Part shown: positions 1 through 6,519 of the stretch, in pieces
Layout: every line of letters starts with the position of its first letter
Position numbering within the stretch: position 1 is the stretch's first letter
Source of the DNA: CAKUFA01 sp963646285
GTDB lineage: Bacteria > Bacillota > Clostridia > Christensenellales > Aristaeellaceae
DNA length: 16,808 nucleotides
NCBI GenBank assembly: GCA_963646285.1
Contig: CAVIWF010000053.1
Location: 1 to 16,808 of the forward strand
Direction: 5' to 3'
Notes under the pieces: generated by a model
What the model was told of the DNA's origin: nothing
Databases searched by the model: none
The model's input: only the letters and a program-made list of their open reading frames with translations
Position numbers and translations under genes: made by a program

Positions 1-2
1 GG

Positions 3-413
3 CTGTCCTGGGAATGTGTCCTCAATAAAAGGGATGCGTTCTGCGAGGCCTTTGATGGCTTTGACTTGGAGAAGGTTTGCGCCTATGACGAGGCCAAGCT
101 GGAGGCGCTTCGGAACAATCCCGGAATTATCCGTAACCGCCTGAAGATACAAGCTGCCGTTACCAATGCGCAGGCATTCCGAAAGATTCAACAGGAATAC
201 AGCAGCTTCTCAGATTACATCTGGCACTGGACGGACAGCAAAGTGATTTATGAAACCGGACGGACAAGCTCGGAACTGTCGGATAGCATATCCAAGGATT
301 TGAAAAAGCGTGGCATGAAGTTCGTGGGGACTACGGTCATCTACGCCTATTTGCAGGCAGTAGGGGTGATCTATTCTCATGAGCAGGATTGTTTTCTGGC
401 GCATCGAGATTAA
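3..413 (+). CDS. tag: DNA-3-methyladenine glycosylase I, 3' part (start lies before the window)
   Basis: Base-excision repair enzyme that removes 3-methyladenine from alkylated DNA in the cytoplasm. The frame is open from the first complete codon of the window, so the gene enters from the left and about 50 N-terminal residues are missing, including the catalytic Glu that in E. coli Tag lies just before the LSW motif. What is visible aligns along its length with Tag: LSWECVLNKRDAF at the start, NNPGIIRNRLKIQA (the helix-hairpin region), FSDYIWHW, and KKRGMKFVGTTVIYAYLQAVG. Near the end, SHEQDC carries His and Cys four residues apart, matching the C-terminal zinc-ligand pair of the family. The TTG at 66 is an internal codon, not a start. 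The stop TAA lies inside a short palindrome shared with the end of the neighbouring IS remnant. Family call is firm; whether the complete gene is intact cannot be seen. Confidence 0.93.
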   Translation: MSWECVLNKRDAFCEAFDGFDLEKVCAYDEAKLEALRNNPGIIRNRLKIQAAVTNAQAFRKIQQEYSSFSDYIWHWTDSKVIYETGRTSSELSDSISKDLKKRGMKFVGTTVIYAYLQAVGVIYSHEQDCFLAHRD

Positions 414-423
414 TACTAATCTC
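406..423. repeat. 7-bp palindrome at the tag / IS630 remnant boundary
   Basis: GAGATTA at 406-412 and TAATCTC at 417-423 are perfect inverted repeats with a 4-base loop. The palindrome contains the tag stop codon on the plus strand and overlaps the stop codon of the converging transposase remnant on the minus strand. It could act as a short bidirectional stem between converging genes, or be part of the IS end. No T-run follows on either strand, so it is a weak terminator at best. Confidence 0.45.
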
Positions 424-690
424 AACTAAATACGTTTAATACCCAATCTCTCAAAGTAATGCTCAAAATCGTTTCCACTGCAAGGTTGTTGGTTGTCTGA
501 CAAAGATGATCAACAACTTTTTCCAGCGTTTGAAAGACTTCGTTTTTGAAACCTTCGTTCGAAGTTCCCACCATATCTGCTCAATCGAGTTCATTTCTGG
601 CGTGTAGGGCGGAATGTTAACGATGGTGATGTTTTCAAGAATCACCATCGTGGAGGATTTATCCTTCATGAAAATACAGGTGAGTTTCAA
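422..690 (-). mobile_element. IS630-family transposase remnant (C-terminal part, frameshifted)
   Basis: The minus strand encodes the C-terminal part of a DDE transposase of the IS630/Tc1 type. After a less conserved start it reads NITIVNIPPYTPEMNSIEQIWWELRTK, the typical segment that carries the last acidic catalytic residue (the E in NSIEQIW). The frame is lost near 551-555. Read one base over, it continues as GFKNEVFQTLEKVVDHLC and on to RDWVLNVFS with a stop at 424-422. The simplest explanation is one missing G after the AAG codon. The N-terminal helix-turn-helix and the first two catalytic residues are absent, and no convincing terminal inverted repeats are visible. It is a dead remnant whose end abuts the tag stop codon. 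Confidence 0.85.
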
Positions 691-714
691 GCTCCAGTCG
701 TAGAATGCCCACTA

Positions 715-948
715 TCAGCTAACATGGGCAGAGGAATCTTTTCCGTAGCCTTCTTTGTAGTCTTCATCATCATCCTTATCTTCAACCGATTCAGAATTAG
801 AATAACTTTTTTTTCTTTTATGAATGACTTGGTATTCTGCTATACGCACATTGACACCATATGCAAAACTTGCGTCGCCTCTAGTAACCGAGGCGACAAA
901 GGCAGAACAACCTCCATCAGCTTGTAGTTTCGCAAAAAACGGGATTAG
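715..948 (-). pseudogene. Possible 3' gene tail of unknown function with an acidic C-terminus
   Basis: Between the IS remnant and the minor head fragment, the minus strand is open and reads as a plausible protein tail: a hydrophobic start (IPFFAKLQADGGCSAFVA), a middle segment GVNVRIAEYQVIHKRKK, and a Ser/Asp/Glu-rich tail (SVEDKDDDEDYKEGYGKD) before a stop at 715. Codons upstream of about 948 are the antisense of the minor head gene, so any real gene has lost its 5' part at that junction. I do not recognise a family. The frame spans a perfect 8-bp hairpin at 874-897. It may be a genuine gene remnant or a chance open frame, so confidence is low. Confidence 0.33.
874..897. repeat. Perfect 8-bp inverted repeat, 8-base loop
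   Basis: GTCGCCTC at 874-881 pairs with GAGGCGAC at 890-897. It lies inside the unassigned stretch between the IS630 remnant and the minor head fragment. No T-run adjoins it, so it is not a standard terminator. It could be a remnant of a mobile-element end or simply fall within the antisense frame. Confidence 0.4.
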
Positions 949-1899
949 TATGAAGCATCCAGCGAGGACGCACGCCAGCAAGCCATGGCGGCCGGGGCGC
1001 AGGTGATGAAGCAGTGGGATGCCACCTTGGACGGCAAGACACGGGACAATCACAGGCAGCTGGACGGCACGGTGGTGGAGGCGGATGGCTACTTTACCAT
1101 TGATGGCAAGAAGGCCAAGTATCCGGGGGCGTTCGGCGATGCAGCGGAAGACTGCAACTGCCGCTGCGTTGCCCTGACACGTGCCAAGTGGGCACTGGAT
1201 CAGGAAGAGCTGGACACCCTCCAGCGGCGTGCAGCGTTCTTCGAGCTGGACAAAACAGAAGATTTGAAGGACTTCACGGAAAAGTATTTGAAGGCAGCCA
1301 AATACATGGAAGTCCGCCAAACAAAGCGAATCACTGAAAAAGGTGAACCCAACGATTTTTCTGTGGATGCCAAATTGGTGAACAGCAAAGCATATCACGA
1401 TAAGTTTGAGGAATTGACCGAACACAAAGCAACGAATGAATCCATTTATCAGGAAGCTATGTGTATATTGGAACACCGAGACGGCACAAGCTATGAAGAT
1501 GTGGTGCTGCTAGATGCCAGGACGGGGCGATTGATTACGGGCAACCTGAACGGACAGGAAACAGGAAAAACAGGTCTGACAGCAGAACAATATCAGCAAT
1601 ACAAACAGCACCAAGGTTCTGTTGTGCTCATGCATAACCATCCGAATAGCAGCAGACCATCTTGGACAGACATCCGCACGCTGTTTGCGCATGAAAAAGC
1701 AAGTGCAAGCGTTGTTCTTGGTCATGATGGTTCAGTTCACCTATTGTCAATGCCAAATCGTAAGATTGATATTGACCATTATTGGAAACAAGCATATAAT
1801 AAAGCTGTCGAAGAACACCATGGTAATAAAGAACTGGCGATATTAAGAGCAACCGATGCTATTTATGACGCCGGAATTTTCAAGTATGAAAGAAGGTAG
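949..1899 (+). pseudogene. Phage minor head protein (SPP1 gp7 / MuF type), 5'-truncated, with a JAMM-like C-terminal domain
   Basis: The frame opens right after a TAG at 946-948 and is homologous from its first codons (EASSEDARQQAMAAGAQVMKQWDATLDGKTR), so the N-terminal half of the head protein is gone. No ribosome binding site precedes the ATG at 985. Counting from that ATG, residues 8-62 are the conserved MuF/gp7 core (WDATLDGKTRDNH, then the metal-type cluster DCNCRC at 56-61). A linker of about 90 residues follows. Residues about 155-260 look like a JAMM/RadC-type metalloprotease fold: MHNHP at 216-220 and PSWTD at 225-229 give the HxHP...SxxD zinc pattern. Fusion of MuF cores to variable C-terminal domains is known for phage-borne polymorphic toxins. 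What the JAMM-like domain does here is inference. The small gene at 1906 follows after 6 bases. Confidence 0.82.
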
Positions 1900-1905
1900 G
1901 CATCT

Positions 1906-2088
1906 ATGGGCAAGAAGGTTGATAAAAAGAAGGTTAATAACAAGAATGCCGATAACGAGATTCGCTATATGATTCTTGACGATACGGTTGACATTGGCAA
2001 AGAGCCATTACCGATTGTATCGGAAAAGGATAAAGCCTACTTTGAATACACAAGAAAGCTCCTGAAAGAATGCATGAAAGAGAAGTAA
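1906..2088 (+). CDS. Small 60-residue protein downstream of the MuF-JAMM gene, unknown function
   Basis: It starts 6 bases after the minor head stop, with GAAGG as a modest ribosome binding site ending 10 bases before the ATG, and ends at TAA 2086-2088. The first 15 residues are very basic (KKVDKKKVNNK). The rest is a compact mixed segment (EIRYMILDDTVDIGKEPLPIV, then a helical YFEYTRKLLKECMKEK). There is no signal peptide or membrane segment and no family I recognise. Because it is tightly coupled to a MuF protein with a variable C-terminal domain, a cognate immunity or antidote role is possible by analogy with polymorphic toxin loci, but nothing in the sequence proves it. Confidence 0.6.
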   Translation: MGKKVDKKKVNNKNADNEIRYMILDDTVDIGKEPLPIVSEKDKAYFEYTRKLLKECMKEK

Positions 2089-2097
2089 AGCCATAGA

Positions 2098-2136
2098 GAA
2101 GAAAGCATCATTCGAAAGGATGGTGCTTTTCTTATG
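2098..2136 (+). terminator. Imperfect hairpin after the 60-residue gene, possible terminator
   Basis: AAGAAAGCATCAT pairs with ATGGTGCTTTTCTT around a loop near TTCGAAAGG, allowing one bulge and a G-T pair. The 3' arm itself ends in a T-rich run. It lies about 10 bases after the stop of the 60-residue gene and fits a weak intrinsic terminator. Confidence 0.5.
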
Positions 2137-2272
2137 GTGTAATGTGCGCATGGTTAATAAGGTCAGTGGGGTGTTTAGTTTTGCCTGGAAAACACCAAAA
2201 ACTAAACAGCAATGAGGAATGAAGCAAATAGCCGATATATTTGCTAACGACTAACGCCACTCTTTTCCCCCT

Positions 2273-2328
2273 CATTGCCAACTGCTCATTGCTCATTGCT
2301 AATTGCTAATTGCTAACTGCTAACGACT
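2273..2328. repeat. Tandem 7-bp repeat array, 8 units, consensus (A/C)ATTGCT
   Basis: Units read in order: CATTGCC, AACTGCT, CATTGCT, CATTGCT, AATTGCT, AATTGCT, AACTGCT, AACGACT. The core TTGCT or CTGCT is kept in the six middle units, and the edges are degenerate, as expected for an ageing array. It ends 3 bases before the AAGGAGGTGA ribosome binding site of the portal fragment. Heptamer arrays of this kind occur in other bacteria, for example the short tandem repeats of filamentous cyanobacteria. A function here is unknown; slipped-strand change is the likely origin. Confidence 0.85.
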
Positions 2329-2345
2329 GAAAGGAGGTGAATCCC

Positions 2346-2636
2346 ATGCTGACACCCAGTGAAATCAAGTCCTTTATTGATAACGATGCGGTAAGCGACC
2401 GCAAACGTTTTGCACGCACCGGCGTGCGGTACTACGAAGCGGATCATGATATTCGGGGCTATCGAGTGTTCTTCGTGAATGCAGATGGGCAGCTTCAGGA
2501 AGACAGGACGAAATCCAATATCAAGATCAGTCATCCCTTTTTCACTGAATTGGTGGATCAGTGCAGCCAATACATGCTTTCCGCCATGCTTTCCGGCAAG
2601 CATGGCTTCATTAAGTCGGACATTCCTGAACTGTAA
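2346..2636 (+). pseudogene. Phage portal protein (SPP1 gp6-like), N-terminal fragment
   Basis: The portal protein forms the dodecameric DNA gate of the phage head. This fragment keeps only about 96 residues of a protein usually over 400 long. It has a strong ribosome binding site (AAGGAGGTGA, 2331-2340) and starts at the ATG at 2346, not the GTG inside the site at 2337. The sequence MLTPSEIKSFIDNDAVSDRK, then GVRYYEADHDI, NIKISHPFFTELVDQ and GFIKSDIPEL is typical of the N-terminus of this family in Clostridia phages. It stops at TAA right after DIPEL, exactly where unrelated sequence begins. It also carries an in-frame 12-base duplication (2574-2597) giving MLSA-MLSG. It cannot form a portal. 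It lies downstream of the minor head fragment, the reverse of the normal order. Confidence 0.82.
2574..2597 (+). repeat. 12-bp tandem duplication inside the portal fragment
   Basis: ATGCTTTCCGCC (2574-2585) is followed directly by ATGCTTTCCGGC (2586-2597), differing at one base. It is in frame and inserts four codons (MLSA before MLSG) at the end of the conserved SQYMLSGK-type helix. This looks like a slippage duplication in a gene no longer under selection. Confidence 0.8.
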
Positions 2637-2658
2637 ATAAATATGAATAATCTCAATA

Positions 2659-3618
2659 ATGGTATTGACAATATATATACAATGGAATCAGCTGAATCAA
2701 ATTAACGTTAATCCATCCATCGTTAACGGATTTACATATGCATTCGAAGGAACCCTCAATGAATATGGGGTACCAGACAGCGGTTATTACTATTTGATGA
2801 GCATTGACGGAAACTATATTTCCCGCGGTTATAAAAAAGGAAAATGCCTTGGTGTATTCAGCAATGGTGTTTGGTGCGTTAAAGAGGGTGATTCTTGGCA
2901 TGTGCTTGATATGACTGGTTCAGATGTTTTTTTGCCCATAACTTGTGAGGATCTCCGTGTTTGGGGTGACGATCGTTATGTTGTTAAGAAGAATGGTTAT
3001 TGGGCTTTGATGGATGAAAATGGAAACTTTCTCACTGATGTATGGGATACTATTTATTATAATACAACGTCAAGTGATTTGATCCCTGTTTATCGTGCTT
3101 CTAAGAACCCTGACTTTTGCTTTGTGCGCTGGGACATGACAGAGGACGAAGTAAAAGCGTTAGAAGGTAATAGTCCACAATACAGTGGTAAAGTGAGTGG
3201 GTCTAATGCCTGGTATATCGGTTATGATACCACGCTTATGGGAAATGATGTAATACTTGCTTATTACTTTGGTGCTAACGGTTTATACGAAGCACAGTAC
3301 ATTTGGACAGAAACTCATAGTAATGCAAACTTGTATATCTCAGACTACAATGATGTAAAGACGCAGCTTACAAAGAAATATGGTAGGCCGTTGCATGATA
3401 AAGAAAACTGGGATACCACCTCTCACAAGTCTTCTTATTTTGAACAGAAAGGTGAAGCTCTTTCATATGGATATTTGACCTATCTTACCCGGTATTCTAC
3501 AAGGAGAACGAATATTTCTATGCATATAGACGCTGATAATTATGATGTGAGCTTCATCATCTATTATGAAAGCAACGCCATTTCCGCACCGTCAGTTGAT
3601 TATTCTGATCAGTTCTGA
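2659..3618 (+). CDS. WG-repeat-containing protein, apparently missing its N-terminal part
   Basis: Two regions can be seen. Residues about 20-150 are WG/KWG-type beta repeats (YYYLMSIDGNYISRGYKKGKC, GVWCVKEGDSWHVLDMTGSDVF, RYVVKKNGYWALMDENGNFLTDVW). From about residue 155 (FCFVRWDMTEDEVKALEG) to the end is a separate domain rich in Tyr and Asp (LAYYFGANGLYEAQYIWTE, LYISDYNDVKTQLTKKYGRP) that I have seen only as a tail domain in Clostridia proteins of unknown function. There is no signal peptide, and the frame is closed by a TGA at 2644, just upstream. No clear ribosome binding site precedes the ATG at 2659. Intact relatives normally have an exported or anchored N-terminus, so this is probably a 5' truncation at the junction with the portal fragment. 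The gene is visibly more AT-rich than the core genes to its right, which suggests separate origin. Partner and function are unknown. Confidence 0.72.
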   Translation: MVLTIYIQWNQLNQINVNPSIVNGFTYAFEGTLNEYGVPDSGYYYLMSIDGNYISRGYKKGKCLGVFSNGVWCVKEGDSWHVLDMTGSDVFLPITCEDLRVWGDDRYVVKKNGYWALMDENGNFLTDVWDTIYYNTTSSDLIPVYRASKNPDFCFVRWDMTEDEVKALEGNSPQYSGKVSGSNAWYIGYDTTLMGNDVILAYYFGANGLYEAQYIWTETHSNANLYISDYNDVKTQLTKKYGRPLHDKENWDTTSHKSSYFEQKGEALSYGYLTYLTRYSTRRTNISMHIDADNYDVSFIIYYESNAISAPSVDYSDQF

Positions 3619-3886
3619 TACTTTTCAGCAGATGTGGTGTAATGAATTATCTGTAGATTTTGCCAAAAACCTTTTGAATGATATGTACCCCCAATCCTGG
3701 ACATCCAGAATTGGGGGTACTATTGGTTTCGGCTGACCTTTTTTTGTTTTGGAGTGTCTACATTACCGCCTTCTGTGTCCGAACAGGAAAGTGAAGACCA
3801 TGATGTGGAAGAAGCTTATGAAAGTAACTGAACACAATGAAATGAACTGCCATCGCATTGGGCTATGGATCAATTAAAATGAAAGA
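3619..3886. other. Intergenic stretch between converging genes
   Basis: No confident gene is present. It holds the long hairpin at 3685-3720 and a T-run at about 3738-3744. A short open frame, GTG 3754 to TGA 3831, encodes 25 residues ending in an acidic tail (SEQESEDHDVEEAYESN). It has no ribosome binding site and is probably a gene remnant or chance. The right end carries the lepB terminator hairpin. Confidence 0.55.
3685..3720 (+). terminator. Strong hairpin after the WG gene, possible terminator
   Basis: GTACCCCCAATCCTGG (3685-3700) pairs with CCAGAATTGGGGGTAC (3705-3720) around a 4-base loop: 16 positions with one C/A mismatch. It begins 66 bases after the WG gene stop. The T-run that would complete an intrinsic terminator comes 17 bases later rather than directly, so the terminator role is likely but not certain. 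Being nearly palindromic, it reads the same on both strands. Confidence 0.55.
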
Positions 3887-3909
3887 GACTGCCCCTCTAC
3901 AAGGCAGCC
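3887..3909 (-). terminator. Likely terminator of the mrfA-mrfB-TPR-lepB operon
   Basis: On the minus strand GGCTGCC (3909-3903) pairs with GGCAGTC (3893-3887), seven pairs with one G-T wobble. A T-rich run (TCTTTCATTTT) follows. It lies 19 bases past the lepB stop. Confidence 0.55.
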
Positions 3910-3928
3910 CCTTCAAACACATCTTCCG

Positions 3929-4510
3929 TTACTCAACCTTCCGCCAGTCACTGAAGGGATAAACCACCTGCCGCACGTGGCCGATGATCATCTCCCGGGC
4001 AATGGGTCCGATAATGTGGCTGTCGTTGGAATTGGAACGATTGTCCCCCAGCACAAAGTAGTAGCCTTCCGGCACGGTGTAGGCCGCCATGGTGTAATTG
4101 GGACGGTAGGTCAGGTATTCTTCTTCATACTTGACCCCGTTGACATACAGATAGCCGCCGGAAATTTCCACCGTGTCGCCGGGAAGACCCACCACACGCT
4201 TGACAAAGTTGGTGCCTCCCCGGTCAGGATAGTGGCAGATGACCACATCGAACCGCTGGGGATCGCCGAAGATCTTGTAGCTGTTGCCGAACAGGTTCAG
4301 GGACGTATACTCGGTCTTGGTGACCAGCATGATTTCGCCATCCGCCAGGGTGGTGTCCATGGAATGACCGTCCACCTTCACCGGCTCAAACAGGAAAGTG
4401 CGGACGACCAGGGCAATGGCCAGTGCCGCAATAATGGTCAGGATCCATTCGAAGATTTCGCGACCGACGGATTTCTTGGGCTTTTGGGGTTGAGCTTGCT
4501 GCTCCTCCAT
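3929..4510 (-). CDS. lepB: Signal peptidase I
   Basis: Membrane serine protease that cleaves signal peptides from exported proteins on the outer face of the membrane. The 193-residue length fits Gram-positive enzymes of the SipS type. A short Lys/Gln-rich cytoplasmic N-terminus (1-19) precedes one membrane helix (about 20-41, ILTIIAALAIALVVRTFLF). The catalytic Ser is S50 in DGHSMDTTL, and the general-base Lys is K104 in NFVKRVVGLPGD. The conserved last box is LGDNRSNSNDSH at 154-165. The start is the ATG at 4510, preceded by an AAAGGCAGG site. It is the last gene of the apparent operon, 48 bases after the TPR gene, and is followed by a hairpin. All catalytic residues are present, so it should be active. 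Confidence 0.97.
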   Translation of the reverse strand: MEEQQAQPQKPKKSVGREIFEWILTIIAALAIALVVRTFLFEPVKVDGHSMDTTLADGEIMLVTKTEYTSLNLFGNSYKIFGDPQRFDVVICHYPDRGGTNFVKRVVGLPGDTVEISGGYLYVNGVKYEEEYLTYRPNYTMAAYTVPEGYYFVLGDNRSNSNDSHIIGPIAREMIIGHVRQVVYPFSDWRKVE

Positions 4511-4558
4511 GATTGTTTACCTGCCTTTCTGCATGCGCATATCAGCGCCATGGAATCA

Positions 4559-5359
4559 TTACAATGCCTTCAGCCGGGCAACTTCCTGCTCCACATCAGC
4601 CTTGGTTACCTTGTTCAGGGGCGAGAAGCGTCCTTCCAGTGCCTTCTCCAGCTTGGCAATGGCAGCGGCATAGTCCTGCTTTTCCACATCGTAGCGGCTC
4701 AGGAACCAGAGGGTATCGATCTGCCCCGGCTTTTGTTCCAGTGCCTTGGTGAACCAGGTCAGTGCCGTTTCCTTGTCGCCAAGGACACGATAATAGGTTT
4801 GTCCCAAATTGTCAAGGGACACAGAATCCTCATCGTCGTACTCCACGGCTTCCAGATTAAAGGCAAGAGCTTTTTGCCGGCCTTCTTCCCAAGCCTGCTC
4901 GGGATCGATCTCAGGCACCTCGTCGCCGAAGCGGTCGTCCACATCTACTACGTGGGGCTGGGCAAGGAAGGCTGCCTTGTTGGCCGGGTCAAACTGCTCG
5001 GCATACAGGTAGCCCAGGGTTTCGTACACCAGCCCGGAAGGCTGACGTCGATGCTGCTTTTCCAGCAGGTTCACGGCCTTGGCCAAATCCCCTAATTTGT
5101 AGCAGCACACGGCGTAGTCCATGTACATCTGCGTTTTCTGGTCGGGGGACATAGGGGATTTCTGCATTTTCGCCAGCAGTTCCTTGGCTTTTTGAAATTC
5201 ATTATCCCGGATGAGCAGCACTGCATAGGCCAGCAGCAGCCGGGGCTGATCCATGCCCTCTGCATAGGCCTCAGCGTATTTTGCCTTGGCTTCTTCCGTC
5301 TTTTTCTTTCCTTGCAGACTCAGTGCCTGCTGCCCTTTCAGGTTTGCCATAAAACCCAT
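4559..5359 (-). CDS. Tetratricopeptide-repeat protein
   Basis: A 266-residue soluble protein made largely of TPR-type helix pairs. Repeats are visible near the N-terminus (ALSLQGKKKTEEAKAKYAEAYAEG), around residues 40-110 (LLLAYAVLLIRDNEFQKAKELL and MDYAVCCYKLGDLAKAVNLL), and in the C-terminal third (LDNLGQTYYRVLGDKETALTWF, then FLSRYDVEKQDYAAAIAKLEKAL). A central insert rich in Asp and Glu (VVDVDDRFGDEVPEIDPEQAWEE in two adjoining stretches) breaks the repeat run. There is no signal peptide or catalytic motif, so a scaffold role is expected. The start is the ATG at 5359: the AAAGGAGTGA site overlaps the mrfB stop, and the GTG at 5368 lies inside that site. It sits 5 bases after mrfB, so it is translationally coupled to the repair pair. 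Its partner is unknown. Confidence 0.88.
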   Translation of the reverse strand: MGFMANLKGQQALSLQGKKKTEEAKAKYAEAYAEGMDQPRLLLAYAVLLIRDNEFQKAKELLAKMQKSPMSPDQKTQMYMDYAVCCYKLGDLAKAVNLLEKQHRRQPSGLVYETLGYLYAEQFDPANKAAFLAQPHVVDVDDRFGDEVPEIDPEQAWEEGRQKALAFNLEAVEYDDEDSVSLDNLGQTYYRVLGDKETALTWFTKALEQKPGQIDTLWFLSRYDVEKQDYAAAIAKLEKALEGRFSPLNKVTKADVEQEVARLKAL

Positions 5360-5364
5360 GGGAT

Positions 5365-6519
5365 TCACTCCTTTTTCATTTTCTGTTTCAGTCGATCATA
5401 TCGGTGCTGAAGCGCAGCACGTTTCTCCTTCGTATCTGCACTATCGAAGAGGGTCGGCTCTGCCAGCAGCATCATGGCACGCTGGGTCATGTCCATGGCG
5501 CTGGGCAGGTTGCGCTCCACATGCTCATAGTGCTTGGCCATTTCCACATAAGGGATGATGCCGCCCTCATGCCGGTCAATCATTCCTAGCCAAATGGCGG
5601 TAGCCTCCTGACGTTCGCCGCTGCGCCGCCAGCTTCGTGCCAGATACAGCTGCCCGCTGGTGCGGGTCATGCCCCGGCTGGCAAGGTGATAGCATTTCCG
5701 GGCTTCCTCCGGGTGATGAAACCGCTCCAGCGCAACCCCCATGGAAAACACATCTTCCTCATGGGGATGGGCACCGGGATGCTCATACAGGTGCGCCATG
5801 GCACTAAGCAGGGTGCACAGGCTGGCAATGTCCTGGGCATTGTGGGTCAGCACTTCGTCCAGCAGGGCGAACTCGCCGGTTTTCAGGTAGTCGAAGTATC
5901 GCCGGGGGGCTTCGCTGCCGGGCAGGTCATGGAGGCGAGGCATTCCCAGCACGGCTTTCTCCAAATGGGACAGGGTGCACCGCTTCAGCCGCATTTTCCA
6001 CACCCGCCGGGCAATGTGCAGCAGGTCAATATGGGGCAGGTCAAGGCAGTCAGGCTGCATCCGGTTCAGCAGGAACCGATCCCGCAGCAGGGGAATGTCG
6101 AAGGTGCGCCCGTTGAAGGTGCACAGCACATCACAGTGCTCCAAGGCTTCCTCCACCTTGGCCAGCACATACCGCTCCTCCGGGTAATCCCGCATGACGT
6201 ACTGATTGATGATGAAACCTTCCCGGGTAAGCTGCCCCAGCCCTACCAGAAAGGCCACAGTTCCTGTGCCCCCTGCAAGCCCTGTGGTTTCTGTATCCAG
6301 ATAGAGGATGCGGGTGGGGTCAAGGTCGGCAGGCAGGGGCGGCGTTAATGCGCCGCACATAAGATCAACCGTGGTGCGCCGCAGCTGAAAGGCTTCGAGG
6401 AAGTCACCCGGTTCCCGAATTTCCTGCCTGCTCCAGCAGGAGGTAAAGGCGCATGTCTGGGGCACGGCGGCAGGCTTCTTAGGGGGATCCATGGCACGGA
6501 GCTTATCTCGAAGGTTCAT
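5365..6519 (-). CDS. mrfB: MrfB/YprB-type exonuclease (RNase H-like fold, TPR tail)
   Basis: Metal-dependent 3'-5' exonuclease family. In Bacillus subtilis MrfB works with the helicase MrfA in removing mitomycin C adducts independently of UvrABC. The 384-residue protein has an N-terminal arm, then the exonuclease domain at about 70-240 with all five DEDDh residues visible: D75 and E77 (LDTETTGL), D141 (FNGRTFDIPLL), H226 and D230 (HNAQD). Residues about 255-384 are TPR-like helices (ALERFHHPEEARKCYHLA, LARSWRRSGERQEATAIW). It overlaps the mrfA stop by 4 bases (ATGA), the classic sign of translational coupling. An RNase H-like repair nuclease is a secure call; substrate is inferred from B. subtilis. 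Confidence 0.9.
   Translation of the reverse strand: MNLRDKLRAMDPPKKPAAVPQTCAFTSCWSRQEIREPGDFLEAFQLRRTTVDLMCGALTPPLPADLDPTRILYLDTETTGLAGGTGTVAFLVGLGQLTREGFIINQYVMRDYPEERYVLAKVEEALEHCDVLCTFNGRTFDIPLLRDRFLLNRMQPDCLDLPHIDLLHIARRVWKMRLKRCTLSHLEKAVLGMPRLHDLPGSEAPRRYFDYLKTGEFALLDEVLTHNAQDIASLCTLLSAMAHLYEHPGAHPHEEDVFSMGVALERFHHPEEARKCYHLASRGMTRTSGQLYLARSWRRSGERQEATAIWLGMIDRHEGGIIPYVEMAKHYEHVERNLPSAMDMTQRAMMLLAEPTLFDSADTKEKRAALQHRYDRLKQKMKKE

Larger units (their letters stand above)
2089..2345. other. Structured intergenic stretch before the portal fragment
   Basis: No gene is visible here. The stretch holds the imperfect hairpin after 2098, an 11-bp perfect stem with a 15-base loop (TGTTTAGTTTT at 2172-2182 with AAAACTAAACA at 2198-2208), and the heptamer array at 2273-2328. 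GCTAACGACT occurs twice (2243-2252 and 2319-2328). GCAATGAG near 2208-2215 is the inverse of CTCATTGC at 2271-2278, so a larger fold is possible. In intact SPP1-like phages a terminase gene precedes the portal gene, so this spacer marks a rearrangement or an insertion. Confidence 0.6.

Noticed and set aside
2273..2328. Possible CRISPR array
   Set aside because: The 7-bp units adjoin with no spacers, and no cas genes are present.
3977..5095. A 372-codon plus-strand frame across lepB and the TPR gene
   Set aside because: It crosses two well-supported genes on the opposite strand and resembles no family.
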